Positions 32,801 to 40,736 of a stretch of 44,223 bases of DNA are shown one piece after another. Both the position numbers and the translations under genes were made by a program. How positions within the stretch are numbered: the first letter of the stretch is position 1; each line of letters starts with the position of its first letter. This DNA is from Brenneria roseae subsp. roseae (GTDB lineage: Bacteria > Pseudomonadota > Gammaproteobacteria > Enterobacterales > Enterobacteriaceae): contig NZ_KZ819041.1 of NCBI RefSeq assembly GCF_003115845.1, positions 1 to 44,223 on the forward strand, read 5' to 3'. Below the pieces are notes generated by a model. That model was given only the letters and a program-made list of their open reading frames with translations, made no database searches and was not told the DNA's origin.

Positions 32801-33197
32801 ATCGATCCTGTTCCTGCTGTAACTGGCGACCTTGTTCCAGTAGCTGGCTACTGGTTTGCAGGATCTGCTGTTCAAGATCGTTAACGGACAGATTGCTCGT
32901 GATTGATGATGGTTTTTCATCTTCCGCCGCCAACTGGCGACGCAGTTCCTGAATCAGCTTGGGAAAATCATCAATAATACGTTGATACTGCGCCGCGCGT
33001 TCGTGGGACTCTTTGGCTTCCAGTGTTGTATTCAGGGCAGATTGCAGCTCTTCAACAATCTGCGTCTGATCGGCTGCGCCTTTATTGGCCTCTGCCTGTT
33101 GCAATTGCTGGCGTAGCTGAGCCTCATTGAGCGCAGGGGCCGCCAATACGGTAGTTGATAATAAGCAACTCAGCAGAAAAGTCAGAATCAAACGCAC
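29874..33197 (-). CDS. mscM: Miniconductance mechanosensitive channel MscM (YjeP)
   Basis: A large MscS-family channel that opens under hypo-osmotic shock. At 1107 residues from the GTG at 33197 it equals the E. coli length; AGGTAGG precedes this codon and MRLILTFL follows. An N-terminal signal peptide leads into a long periplasmic coiled-coil region (about residues 25-460, rich in Gln/Leu/Arg heptads). About ten transmembrane helices follow, then the MscS core: the pore helix region GLGFGLQEIFANFISGL, the beta domain KPIRIGDTVTIRDLTGSV and the C-terminal alpha/beta domain. It lies downstream of psd on the same strand, with 44 bp between them, so the two are probably co-transcribed. Confidence 0.95.
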   Translation of the reverse strand: MRLILTFLLSCLLSTTVLAAPALNEAQLRQQLQQAEANKGAADQTQIVEELQSALNTTLEAKESHERAAQYQRIIDDFPKLIQELRRQLAAEDEKPSSITSNLSVNDLEQQILQTSSQLLEQGRQLQQEQDRSREISDSLGQLPQQQTEASRALSDMERRIQSLGTPTTPLTQAQLAALQAESALRKSLVDELELAQLSASNRQELSRLRAELYKKRHDRLDIQLQELRSSINSLRQKEAEQALERTELLAEQSGDLPGVISDQLKINRELSVALNQQAQRMDLIASQQRQATTHTLQVRQALTTIREQAQWLGVSPVLGETLRAQVARLPEMPKPQLLDSDMAQLRVQRLHFEDLINKPHDPDQSKQDDGTPLSTAQQRILTDQLRTQRDLLTSLISGCDAQILELTKLKVANNQLEDALRETKEAAHRYLFWVADVNPITFSYPLKLVQDLTLLLSLDTFTQLSSAMIMMVTSRETIIPLLGALLLVGFSISSRRHYHAFLERASGRVGKVTLDHFTLTLRTVFWSILTALPLPVLWAALGYGLQNAWPYPVAVAIGDSVTATVPLMWLVMISASFAHPQGLFIVHFRWSPERVARAMRYYRLSIAFIVPLVMALITFDNLDDRKFSSTLGRLCFILLCLALSLVTTSLKRAGIPLYLDKEGSGENSVNRAMWNLLICVPLVAALASCIGYLATAQALLVRLETSVSIWFFLLVVYHIIRRWMLIQRRRIAFDRAKQRRSEILAQRARGEEETQSGSTHENSSEAIEEPVVDLDAISAKSLQLVRSILTLIALVSVIVLWSEIHSAFAFLENISLWDVTSTVKGVENVQAITLGSVLIAVLIFVITAQLVRNLPALLELALLQHLDLSPGSGYAITTISKYILMLIGCLMGFSLIGIEWAKLQWLVAALGVGLGFGLQEIFANFISGLIILFEKPIRIGDTVTIRDLTGSVMRINTRATTISDWDRKEIIVPNKAFITEQFINWSLSDSVTRVVLTIPAPAEADSKEVTDLLMDAVSRCSLILENPPPEAFLVDLQQGIQIFELRIFAAEMGHRMPLRHELHQLILENYRKHNMVLPFPPFQMRMDNLSRRGNTLTSKNRTAGSL

Positions 33198-33241
33198 GTT
33201 TAGCCTACCTTTCACTAACAACGATGGGGAATTGACGGCAT

Positions 33242-34201
33242 TCAGCCCGGATTATCTGTTGTGTCAGACTTAACATGTACATCATGAGATTGCACTTGTG
33301 CGACCACTTCACCCTGTGGTGTCGTGGTTTCCTGATCTTCAGACAGCATTTCCGCGAAGGGTTCTCCCATCCGGGTAACGCTAAGGCTGTTGAGATGAGC
33401 GGCAAACTGTACCCGGCCGGGGGAAAACAGGTTAATCACGGTAGAGCCCAGTTTAAAGCGGCCCATTTCCTGACCTTTTTCCAGAATAACCGCGTCTTCG
33501 CCTGCCTGAGGATATGTCCAGCGTTGAATAATGCCTTCCCGTGGCGGCGTAACCGTGCCTGCCCAGACGGTTTCGATACTGCCGACAATGGTGGCGCCGA
33601 CCAGAATCTGCGCCAGTGGACCAAACTCGGTATCAAACAGGCAGATAACCCGCTCGTTACGGGCAAACAGATTTGGCACATGGTCTGCGGTCAGCAGATT
33701 GACGGAGAACAGATCGCCCGGCACATAAATCATCTCGCGCAGAACGCCGTCGCACGGCATATGCACGCGGTGATAATCGCGTGGCGATAAATATGTCGTG
33801 GCGAACAGGCCGTCGCGGAACAGTTCCGCCATGACATAGTTACCGGCAAGCAATGCTTCCAGTGAGTAAAGGTGGTTTTTAGCCTGAATCAGTTTGCCGT
33901 CCGTGATGGGGCCTAACTGAGACAAAACACCATCGGCAGGTTGAACGAGGCGATGGGCATGTAGGTCGATAGGACGAACTTCAGGCTTCAGCGGACGAAC
34001 AAAAAATTCATTGAAAGTACGATAGGCGGCGGTATCGGGTTGCTGCGCTTCCTGCATATTGACCTTGTACCGACGGACAAACAGATCGATAACCAGCCTG
34101 GTGAGCTTACCCGCCTGTTTGTCCGCTCCCCAACCGGCCAAACGAGTCAGCCAGATTTTGGGAAGCCAATACTGTAATTTGATTTTGATATTATCCAGCA
34201 C
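33242..34201 (-). CDS. psd: Phosphatidylserine decarboxylase proenzyme (Psd)
   Basis: Psd makes phosphatidylethanolamine, the main membrane lipid, from phosphatidylserine at the inner membrane. The 319-residue proenzyme cleaves itself at the LGST motif (Ser253), making the pyruvoyl group. Asp90 (PADGV) and His147 (DYHRVHM) complete the self-cleavage triad. The start is a GTG at 34201 preceded by AAGAGG. The C-terminal tail after about residue 275 is variable in the family. It lies upstream of mscM and downstream of rsgA, the E. coli order. Confidence 0.96.
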   Translation of the reverse strand: MLDNIKIKLQYWLPKIWLTRLAGWGADKQAGKLTRLVIDLFVRRYKVNMQEAQQPDTAAYRTFNEFFVRPLKPEVRPIDLHAHRLVQPADGVLSQLGPITDGKLIQAKNHLYSLEALLAGNYVMAELFRDGLFATTYLSPRDYHRVHMPCDGVLREMIYVPGDLFSVNLLTADHVPNLFARNERVICLFDTEFGPLAQILVGATIVGSIETVWAGTVTPPREGIIQRWTYPQAGEDAVILEKGQEMGRFKLGSTVINLFSPGRVQFAAHLNSLSVTRMGEPFAEMLSEDQETTTPQGEVVAQVQSHDVHVKSDTTDNPG

Positions 34202-34272
34202 AGTGAGCCTCTTGGGTTAATGGTGCGCCATGATGTAAAAGGGGCGCATTGTAGCGATGGATACAATAAATG

Positions 34273-35322
34273 TCAGTTATCCGTATCGGAAAAGGTTTTA
34301 CGCGTCTTTACCTGCGCCATGCTTTCCAGAATGCGGTGATAATTATCGAAGCGCTCGGCGGCAATGTCACCGCGCTCGAGGGCCGCGTGAATAGCGCAAC
34401 CGGGATCGTTGTCATGTTTGCAGTCACGGAATTTACAGGCGCCGATATATTCCCTGAATTCGATAAAGCCATGGGTGATCTGATCGGGATCCAGGTGCCA
34501 CAGACCAAATTCACGAACGCCCGGAGAGTCAATCACATCCCCGCCGTGTGGAAAGTGATAAAGACGGGCTGCGGTCGTTGTGTGCTGTCCCAGCCCTGAG
34601 TTATCGGAAACCTCGTTAACCAGAATGCGCTCTTCGCCAAGCGTCAGCAACGCGTTGAGCAAGCTGGATTTACCCACCCCGGATTGTCCGGCAAAGATAC
34701 TGATACGATCGGTTAACGCCAGCTCCAGCTCCGCAATGCCTTCCTGAGTATGGCTTGATACCATCAGTACGCGGTAGTTGAGCGCCCGGTAAATATCCAT
34801 CAGTTCATTAACGAAAAGAAGCGCTTCTTTATCCAGCAAATCGATCTTGTTCAGAACGATCAGCGGTTCAACTTCCAGTGTTTCGCAGGCAACCAGATAA
34901 CGATCGATAATATTGAGCGAGAGCTCGGGCAAAATGGCAGAAACGATCACGATCTGATCAATGTTGGCCGCGATCGGTTTGACGCCGTCGTAGTAATCAG
35001 GACGCGTCAGGACAGAATGGCGTGGATGAACGGCTTCAACGATCCCGCTGATCCCGGCCAGTGCTTCATTACCTGCCCGCCACACGACGCGATCGCCTGT
35101 GACCAGTGATTTAATCGTTCGACGAATATTACAGCGATGTACGACGCCGTTTCCGGCTTCTACATCGGCATGCATACCGAATCGGCTGATGATAATACCT
35201 TCCTGGGCATCGCCCAGTTGGCTATCTTCCCATTCTATCTTGCTTTCAGAATGTTTAAGGCGACGCTGATGATTCGCACTTACCCGACGTTGCTGACCTT
35301 TCGACAGTTTCTTTTTGCTCAC
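34273..35322 (-). CDS. rsgA: Ribosome small subunit biogenesis GTPase RsgA
   Basis: RsgA matures and checks the 30S subunit and releases the assembly factor RbfA. In the 349-residue protein, an N-terminal OB-fold (about residues 45-105) is followed by a circularly permuted GTPase domain in the order G4 (NKIDLL), G1 (GQSGVGKSS), G3 (DSPG). The C-terminus carries the zinc motif [14 protein letters not shown]. The N-terminal tail is basic ([11 protein letters not shown]). The start is a GTG at 35322 with GAGG upstream. It is divergent from orn and the first gene of the probable rsgA-psd-mscM transcript. Confidence 0.96.
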   Translation of the reverse strand: MSKKKLSKGQQRRVSANHQRRLKHSESKIEWEDSQLGDAQEGIIISRFGMHADVEAGNGVVHRCNIRRTIKSLVTGDRVVWRAGNEALAGISGIVEAVHPRHSVLTRPDYYDGVKPIAANIDQIVIVSAILPELSLNIIDRYLVACETLEVEPLIVLNKIDLLDKEALLFVNELMDIYRALNYRVLMVSSHTQEGIAELELALTDRISIFAGQSGVGKSSLLNALLTLGEERILVNEVSDNSGLGQHTTTAARLYHFPHGGDVIDSPGVREFGLWHLDPDQITHGFIEFREYIGACKFRDCKHDNDPGCAIHAALERGDIAAERFDNYHRILESMAQVKTRKTFSDTDN

Positions 35323-35518
35323 TAAGCCTCACTTAATACGCTATTGATCGCCATGGTACGATGAACGCCACAGGACATGGTTGTCGCCCATGATGATTGA
35401 AGCGACTATAATACACCCTATTTGATTTTAATTAACTGATGCCGCCAGATGGCGCCAATGCGGGTGTTACAATCGACGCCAACGGGCAACAATACACGGC
35501 TAAATGGGAATACCAACG

Positions 35519-36061
35519 ATGGTAGATGAAAATAACCTGATCTGGATCGATCTTGAGATGACAGGACTGAATCCTGAACAAGATCGTATTATTGAGATTG
35601 CGACATTAGTGACGGATGCCAATCTTAATGTGTTGGCGGAAGGGCCTGTTCTGGCGGTTCATCAACCTGATAGCCAGCTTGCGCTGATGGATGACTGGAA
35701 TGTACGCACGCATGGCGCCAGCGGGTTAATCGATCGTGTTAAAGCCAGCACGGTCGATGAGCGTGCGGCAGAACTGGCTACGCTGGCTTTCTTGCAACAG
35801 TGGGTACCCGCAGGTAAATCGCCGATTTGTGGCAACAGTATTGGTCAGGATCGTCGTTTCCTGTTCCGTTATATGCCGGAGCTGGAAGCCTATTTCCACT
35901 ATCGCTATCTGGATGTCAGTACGTTAAAAGAGCTGGCGCGTCGTTGGAAACCAGAAATTCTGTCGGGCTTTAAAAAGCAGGGCACGCATCAGGCCATGGA
36001 CGATATTCGCGAATCGCTGGCTGAGTTGGCGTATTACCGCGAGCATTTTATTCAGCTTTAA
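35519..36061 (+). CDS. orn: Oligoribonuclease (Orn)
   Basis: Orn degrades very short RNAs (2-5 nt, mainly dinucleotides including pGpG) to mononucleotides and is usually essential. The 180 residues form a DEDDh 3'-5' exonuclease: IDLEMTG near residue 10 gives the first D and [12 protein letters not shown] and [10 protein letters not shown] supply the later catalytic residues (His, Asp). I prefer the ATG at 35519 (GGGA at 9-nt spacing, length as in E. coli) over the ATG at 35504, which lacks a ribosome site. It is divergent from rsgA and upstream of the tRNA-Gly genes, as in E. coli. Confidence 0.96.
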   Translation: MVDENNLIWIDLEMTGLNPEQDRIIEIATLVTDANLNVLAEGPVLAVHQPDSQLALMDDWNVRTHGASGLIDRVKASTVDERAAELATLAFLQQWVPAGKSPICGNSIGQDRRFLFRYMPELEAYFHYRYLDVSTLKELARRWKPEILSGFKKQGTHQAMDDIRESLAELAYYREHFIQL

Positions 36062-36194
36062 GCTGATTCTGGCATTCATGGGCGAATTGGCCGTCAGGCG
36101 CATTAATCTGACGGCCTTCAGATCGAGTAACGCATGTTTTAACGCCGCTTTGCTCTTTTTATCGGCAATTGAACGTCTTTTCATTTTCAGGGGC

Positions 36195-36222
36195 TTGCGG
36201 TTAAAAAGATTTCTCGTATAAT
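36195..36222 (+). promoter_or_regulatory. Promoter of the tRNA-Gly operon
   Basis: TTGCGG (36195-36200) and a perfect TATAAT (36217-36222) are 16 bp apart. The GC-rich discriminator GCGCACCCCG that follows is typical of stringently controlled stable-RNA promoters. It lies 52 bp before the first tRNA. Confidence 0.8.
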
Positions 36223-36273
36223 GCGCACCCCGTACCGATGCAGAATTTTATATCTGGTACGGCACTATTCCGG

Positions 36274-36349
<76 letters not shown>

Positions 36350-36419
36350 AGTTTTAGCGTTGTTTGTCACCAAACAAACAGCGTGCAGTCATCAGGCGTA
36401 TTATCGTCTGCTCCACTAT

Positions 36420-36498
<79 letters not shown>

Positions 36499-36537
36499 TC
36501 TTTTCTATAGATGTCCACTGATGTCTGTAGGTCTATG

Positions 36538-36563
36538 AAAAAAGAGCGAAAAGCTCTTTTTTT
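36538..36563 (+). terminator. Terminator after the tRNA-Gly operon
   Basis: A-rich run, GAGC/GCTC stem with a GAAAA loop and seven T, just inside attL. It now ends the tRNA transcript although it belongs to the element side of the junction. Beyond it, the 160 bp to the integrase hold a 12-bp palindrome, GCAACGCGTTGC (36641-36652), perhaps an integrase promoter operator. Confidence 0.8.
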
Positions 36564-36723
36564 GTTTCCAAAGCAATCCATTGAAAACCACCCACGGCCA
36601 GCCTTTTTAAGGCCAGAATTGAGGCCAAAAAAACAGGGTGGCAACGCGTTGCGGATTGTTGCTGGGATCAAATAAAGGCAATGACAAGCATAGAGCCTGA
36701 GTCTCAACTTGGGAGCTATCAAC

Positions 36724-38088
36724 ATGGCACTTTCCGATCTGATTATCCGGCAGTCCAAAGCCAACGGTAAAACCTTTCATCTTCCTGATTGCGATGGCCT
36801 CGGTCTGGTTGTTTCGCCGGTGGGCGGTAAGTCATGGCATTTCCGCTATTACTGGCTGGGTAAACAGAAGCGCCTCTCTCTGGGCCGTTATCCTGCAATC
36901 GGCTTACGCAAAGCGCGCGCATTGCGTGATGAAGCTCGCGAGCTGTTGGCTAAAGGCATCAACCCCTGCACTGTTCGCAAGCAAAAGCGGCAGGCCGCGC
37001 GTCTGGCTGCCGGACACAGCTTTAAAGCCGTCTATTCCCTTTGGCTTGACCATCGCAGACTCGAACTCAGAGAAGGGCGGCAAAGTACCCTGTCGCAAAT
37101 CCAGCGTATTTTTTCTAAAGATGTGCTGCCCATTCTGGGTGAGCGTTCGATCTTTGAGCTCCGTCGCTCTGACTTGCTGGAGGTGATTGCCCGTATTGAA
37201 CGGCGCAAAGCGCTGACCATCGCGGAAAAAGTGCGTACGTGGTTTAACCAGCTGTTTCGCTTTGCGCTGGTGAAAATCGAAGGGCTGGAAACTAACCCGG
37301 CGTCGGATCTGGACGTGGTGGCGGCCCCTAAGCCACCCGTCAGGCATAATCCCTATCTCGCTATCCACGAGCTGCCGTCATTACTCCGGAAGCTGAGCAA
37401 CTACGCAGGCGATATGCAAACGCAGCTTGGCATCCGGTTGTTGCTATTGACCGGGGTTCGCACCGGAGAACTGCGGCTGGCAACGCCGGATCAGTTCGAT
37501 CTGACGCGTGAGCTATGGATCATTCCGCCGGAGAATATAAAGCAGTTGCAGAATGCTATGCGCAGGCACGGCAAGCGTGCTCAGGCTATTCCGCCATACG
37601 TTGTGCCGTTACCCGCTCAGGCGCTCGACATTGTGCATCATCTGCTGGCGCAGATGAAACCGGCTCAAAAATATTTGCTGACCCATCGTAGCGATTTAAA
37701 TAAACGCATCAGCGAAAATACGCTTAATGGCGCGCTGCGCCGTATGGGGTATGCGGAACAACTAACCGGCCATGGTATTCGCGCCACCATCTCGACGGCG
37801 CTCAATGAAATCGGCTATCCCAAAATTTGGATTGAGGCGCAGCTTTCCCACGCCGACCCCAACAAAGTCAGCGCGGCCTACAATCATGCACAGTATGTGG
37901 AACAGCGGCGGCGCATGATGCAGGAGTGGGCGGATAGGCTGGATCGCTGGACGGCGAACGGAGCCGGTGAGGTTAATGATGGCGTTGCAAAAATCAGCGT
38001 ACTTGAAAACACGCTGAAAGCCATGGCAGACGGTCGGATGCTGCCCGGTGAGGGCATACCGTTTTTACGTGAGTTTATTTTGCAATGA
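36724..38088 (+). CDS. int: P4-type tyrosine integrase
   Basis: This enzyme should insert and excise the element at tRNA-Gly. The 454 residues comprise an N-terminal DUF4102-type arm-binding domain (SDLIIRQSKANGKTFHLPD; GKQKRLSLGRYPAIGL), a SAM-like core-binding domain at about 100-200, and the catalytic domain with Arg246 (TGVRTGE), His350 and Arg353 (HGIR), His376 (LSHAD) and nucleophile Tyr386 (AAYNHA). All catalytic residues are present, so it is probably active. I chose the ATG at 36724 (GGGAG upstream, family-typical N-terminus). It lies directly beside attL, reading into the element. Confidence 0.95.
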   Translation: MALSDLIIRQSKANGKTFHLPDCDGLGLVVSPVGGKSWHFRYYWLGKQKRLSLGRYPAIGLRKARALRDEARELLAKGINPCTVRKQKRQAARLAAGHSFKAVYSLWLDHRRLELREGRQSTLSQIQRIFSKDVLPILGERSIFELRRSDLLEVIARIERRKALTIAEKVRTWFNQLFRFALVKIEGLETNPASDLDVVAAPKPPVRHNPYLAIHELPSLLRKLSNYAGDMQTQLGIRLLLLTGVRTGELRLATPDQFDLTRELWIIPPENIKQLQNAMRRHGKRAQAIPPYVVPLPAQALDIVHHLLAQMKPAQKYLLTHRSDLNKRISENTLNGALRRMGYAEQLTGHGIRATISTALNEIGYPKIWIEAQLSHADPNKVSAAYNHAQYVEQRRRMMQEWADRLDRWTANGAGEVNDGVAKISVLENTLKAMADGRMLPGEGIPFLREFILQ

Positions 38089-38093
38089 GCGGG

Positions 38094-38363
38094 TTATCCC
38101 TTTTTCCACTGAACGACTTCACCGTCATATAGTTTCAGGATGATGTCTGCAAAGTCGTCGTCAAGGGTATAAAAATAGCTTTCAGGGACGTTAAGAACGC
38201 GGGCAAAGGCGCACATCGTTTCAAATGTTGGGCGATGTGTGCCGCTTTCATACTGGGAGACACGCGACCGCGCGGTGGCTTCTTCAATCCCAGCGAGTAC
38301 CCCCAATTTTTCCTGCGTCATTTGGGCACGCAGGCGGGCAGCTTTAAGGCGAGCAGGTAACAT
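38094..38363 (-). CDS. Cro/CI-type helix-turn-helix regulator, copy 1
   Basis: An XRE-family DNA-binding protein of 89 residues. The helix-turn-helix is at about residues 13-35 (TQEKLGVLAGIEEATARSRV), followed by SQYESGTHRPTFETMCAFAR and a C-terminal YFYTLDD segment. It is about 70% identical to the copy encoded at 38466-38729. The ATG at 38363 gives the same N-terminus (MLPxRLK) as copy 2; the open frame extends to 38405 but is probably not translated. It is convergent with the integrase, 5 bp apart. Its role is probably repression of the element's early promoter. Confidence 0.85.
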   Translation of the reverse strand: MLPARLKAARLRAQMTQEKLGVLAGIEEATARSRVSQYESGTHRPTFETMCAFARVLNVPESYFYTLDDDFADIILKLYDGEVVQWKKG

Positions 38364-38465
38364 AGTGACACCATCAATAATCAATATTGATGTCATGTTT
38401 AGCATTGCTTTACAGGCGAGTTGCTTAGAGTCCCTGAACAGAGTCGGCTTGAGATAAGAGAAAGA

Positions 38466-38729
38466 TCAGAGGGAATGCGCTTTATATTGGCGATAAAGGT
38501 CGAGCAGCATGGCCGCAAATTTATCATCAAGGGTGTAGAAATAACCCTCCGGCACATGTAGCACCTTCGCAAAGGCGCACATCATTTCGAATGTCGGGCG
38601 ATGTATCCCATTTTCATACTGCGAGACGCGTGACCGCGCGGTTTCCTCTTCAATACCTGCCAGCGTACCCAGTTTTTCCTGAGTAAGATGCGCGTTTAAC
38701 CGTGCGGATTTAAGACGTCCGGGAAGCAT
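38466..38729 (-). CDS. Cro/CI-type helix-turn-helix regulator, copy 2
   Basis: A second XRE-family protein of 87 residues with the same layout (TQEKLGTLAGIEEETARSRV, then SQYENGIHRPTFEMMCAFAK and YFYTLDDKF). AGGG precedes the ATG at 38729. The differences from copy 1 include the C-terminal ten residues and residues in and near the recognition helix (Glu for Ala), so the two could bind different operators or form heterodimers. It is divergent from the Ner-like gene; the shared intergenic region is probably the regulatory switch. Confidence 0.85.
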   Translation of the reverse strand: MLPGRLKSARLNAHLTQEKLGTLAGIEEETARSRVSQYENGIHRPTFEMMCAFAKVLHVPEGYFYTLDDKFAAMLLDLYRQYKAHSL

Positions 38730-38751
38730 GATCAACACCCTAGATAAGCTA

Positions 38752-38780
38752 TTGACTTAGTGTTTAGCATTACTTAACAT
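38752..38780 (+). promoter_or_regulatory. Switch region promoter of the Ner-like gene
   Basis: TTGACT (38752-38757) and TAACAT (38775-38780), 17 bp apart, face the Ner-like gene. The spacer and flank contain an imperfect palindrome, GTTTAG-CATTA-CTTAAC, and further TTAG repeats, likely operators for the divergent repressors. A diverged copy of this control sequence lies upstream of repressor copy 1 (38396-38440). Confidence 0.5.
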
Positions 38781-38834
38781 CGTAGTTGTTTAGAGATACT
38801 GAACATGGCGGATAAAATCATGGGGGAGAGGGTA

Positions 38835-39080
38835 ATGGACGGTAATGACTGGCATCCGGCGGATATTATCGCTGGTTTGAGAAAACGTGGCACAACGCTG
38901 GCGGCGATCTCCAGAGAGGCGGGATTAGCGTCATCTACATTGGCAAATGCGCTGACGCGACACTGGCCGAAGGGCGAGCGCTTAATTGCCGAAGCGTTGA
39001 ACAAACAACCGGAAGAGATCTGGCCTTCCCGCTATCAGGGCGTCAGCCGTGGTCAGGGTGGGGAAGGGGAGGCGGATTGA
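38835..39080 (+). CDS. Mu Ner-like DNA-binding protein
   Basis: An 81-residue protein of the Ner/Nlp helix-turn-helix family. The pattern DWHPADIIAGLRKRG, ISREAGLASSTLANALTRHW, PKGERLIAEAL and PEEIWPSRYQG is the same as in phage Mu Ner, which represses early transcription in the lytic phase. I chose the ATG at 38835 behind GGGGAGAGGG; an upstream in-frame ATG at 38805 has a weaker site. It stands opposite the two Cro/CI-type genes, like the opposing repressors of a phage switch. No lytic genes follow it in the element. Confidence 0.85.
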   Translation: MDGNDWHPADIIAGLRKRGTTLAAISREAGLASSTLANALTRHWPKGERLIAEALNKQPEEIWPSRYQGVSRGQGGEGEAD

Positions 39081-39108
39081 AAACCTGAAGGGGCTTGATG
39101 GCTGTTTA
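39061..39108 (+). repeat. Left member of an internal imperfect direct repeat
   Basis: GGGAAGGG, GATTGA and TTGATGGCTGTTTA occur in this order here (overlapping the 3' end of the Ner-like gene) and again at 43986-44016 just before attR, there with shorter gaps. The two copies bracket the second recombinase, the non-coding stretch, ptuAB and parDE. Confidence 0.45.
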
Positions 39109-39248
39109 TGACGTCGTCTGCTGGCAGCCGCGACTGGGATACCGTGAAATAGGGCAGAGTGCCTTTTCCCTTTTTCTGGCAGGTCCGTTGCCCCTTAATA
39201 TCTATTCCCTTCGGCCATTTCCTGCCTTTTTGATCCAGAAACCCCTTT

Positions 39249-40112
39249 TTATCGTCCAAGATAGAGCGACACGATCTGTAATCTTTCATGCCCCAGTTCC
39301 CGACTAATGATTTGCCGCGCTTCACAGTCGATGGTTTGTTGTTCCTGCGTCAGGTGGTTATAGCCGGGGCCACCGGCGGCGGGGGCCAGCCAGCCGGTCA
39401 GGGTTTCATAGCGCATCTGGGCGTAACGATGGCGTAAACCGTGCATGCCGCTGAGTCCGGCGTTTTTGCACTGGCCGTCATACAGATGCCGTTGCTGGAT
39501 ATAGGTTTTCTGCGCCGGGATTAGCGAACCGGCTCCCGCCAGCGCGTGGGTTTCATCCAGCACGGCCCGTTGTTCCGGCGTGGTGATGGGGACGGTACGT
39601 GCTTTACCGCCTTTGGTCCATGTGCCTTTCAATGCGATATGGTCGCCCCGGTCGGCATAGCGGGGCTGGAACAGCAGGCACTCTTTGCGGCGTAGCCCAA
39701 AGGCAGCCTGCAAACGCAAGCTCATTTTTACCTGCGGGTCGCGGATACGGTCGAGCCGGTCGTTCAGCGTTTTGGCTTTATTCTGATTGGTGACATAGCA
39801 CCGTTTGGGAATGCCCAACTGGTCGTTGTCGGCGGGCAGCAGGCCCGGTTTGCCAATCTTCTCCGCCCACCAGCGCAGATGCGCCAGCCGGTTCTTTAGG
39901 GTGCCGGCGGACAAATCTTCTGATTGCCAGCGCGTCAGCAGGGTGTTGATATGCTTACCTTTAAGCGAAGTAGCGCGCATCTGGCGGAAACCGGCCTCAC
40001 GTAACTGGCGGGCCATCAGCGTCAGAGACCGTTTTCTGTCAGCCTGCGTGGTATGGCTGCCGTCCCGGTTGCGTCGGCAAAGCTGGTTCAGCGTCCATGT
40101 CAGGTCATCCAT
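39249..40112 (-). CDS. Second tyrosine recombinase (integrase-domain protein)
   Basis: A 287-residue tyrosine recombinase unrelated in layout to the P4-type integrase. The N-terminal SAM-like domain (about residues 1-100, SLTLMARQLREAGFRQMRA) precedes a catalytic domain with Arg in AAFGLRRKECL, a Lys in TWTKGGKART, HGLRHRYAQ, LGHER and the nucleophile in VSLYLGR, which is almost the last residue. The catalytic set is complete. I chose the ATG at 40112 because a perfect AGGAGG lies 6 nt upstream; the frame is open to 40193. It belongs, I think, to the Phage_integr_N/Integrase_1 group common in genomic islands. Its own att sites are unknown; 39061-39108 and 43986-44016 are candidates. Confidence 0.85.
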   Translation of the reverse strand: MDDLTWTLNQLCRRNRDGSHTTQADRKRSLTLMARQLREAGFRQMRATSLKGKHINTLLTRWQSEDLSAGTLKNRLAHLRWWAEKIGKPGLLPADNDQLGIPKRCYVTNQNKAKTLNDRLDRIRDPQVKMSLRLQAAFGLRRKECLLFQPRYADRGDHIALKGTWTKGGKARTVPITTPEQRAVLDETHALAGAGSLIPAQKTYIQQRHLYDGQCKNAGLSGMHGLRHRYAQMRYETLTGWLAPAAGGPGYNHLTQEQQTIDCEARQIISRELGHERLQIVSLYLGR

Positions 40113-40218
40113 AATCGGCCTCCTCTTTGTCGGCCTTTTTGCTAAAGTTAATTTGCTTGTTCTGAGAGGAAATCGGGTTAGTGTAATTGCCAACTCGCCG
40201 CATTCACTGCGACAAGAT

Positions 40219-40304
40219 CCCCGAAGGGCAGGGGCCAGACGCTCAGAACGTCTGTTGCCTCAGATTGAGGCATCCGCCTTGTTTCCTGCTGGAAAGCCGG
40301 GCGG
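40219..40304. ncRNA. Candidate structured RNA: four consecutive hairpins
   Basis: Four stems follow one another: CCCC/GGGG (40219-40234), CAGACG/CGTCTG (40236-40254), TGCCTCA/TGAGGCA (40256-40272) and CCGCC..TTTCC/GGAAA..GGCGG (40274-40304). There is no good open frame here. In P4-like satellites and P1, small immunity RNAs (CI/C4 type) occur near the element's regulatory genes. The resemblance is structural and positional only; I cannot verify a family match. Confidence 0.4.
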
Positions 40305-40349
40305 AGGGTATTGCCTGAAAAACGTGATAAAACCTCCTTTGTTGCAGAT

Positions 40350-40381
40350 GGATGAAAAGAAAATGCGGGCCTGCGGCCCGC
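40350..40381 (-). terminator. Terminator for a minus-strand transcript inside the element
   Basis: A 7-bp stem GCGGGCC/GGCCCGC with a TGC loop is followed on the minus strand by ATTTTCTTTTC. No firm gene ends here. A 60-codon open frame (40381-40563, minus) ends immediately before it, and minus-strand transcription through 40400-40740 is suggested. Confidence 0.6.
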
Positions 40382-40662
40382 TACGGATAAGAGACATTGA
40401 TTAAATTGGGCCAGTAATACCCTGAGAGAAAAAGGCTCAACCCGATTAAGGGGCGACGCCGGGAATGAGCCAGAAGCGTCTGGATGGCTCCATCCTCAGC
40501 GGACAGACACTCGCAGGAGCCAATGCCTTTGGGATGGCCGGATGGGTACGGCCAGCGCAGCATACACGCTGAGCCATGTTTCCGGTGTTCAGACCCGCCG
40601 GAAGGTTGTTGCTGGGGCAGTATGCCGGAGCATCGTCACGCAGGCAGCAATGAATAGGGTGT

Positions 40663-40736
40663 TGCGCCAGCCCATATTGTTGCTGAGTTGCATCAAGCCG
40701 TCACTGCGGCGGCAGTGACGGCTTGATGTTGGCGCA
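40663..40736. repeat. Long perfect hairpin upstream of ptuAB
   Basis: A 17-bp perfect inverted repeat (arms 40691-40707 and 40712-40728, CATCAAGCCGTCACTGC and its complement) closes on a 4-nt loop, GGCG. It is enclosed by a further pair, TGCGCCA (40663-40669) and TGGCGCA (40730-40736). No T-run follows. It could be a replication or transfer signal, an insulating terminator, or a remnant of a miniature transposable element. Confidence 0.7.

Noticed and set aside
35924-36184. 86-codon minus-strand frame downstream of orn
   Set aside because: Overlaps the 3' end of orn in antisense and lacks a ribosome site.
39805-40404. 199-codon plus-strand frame across the second recombinase
   Set aside because: Antisense shadow of a recombinase with complete catalytic residues; it also runs through the hairpin stretch.
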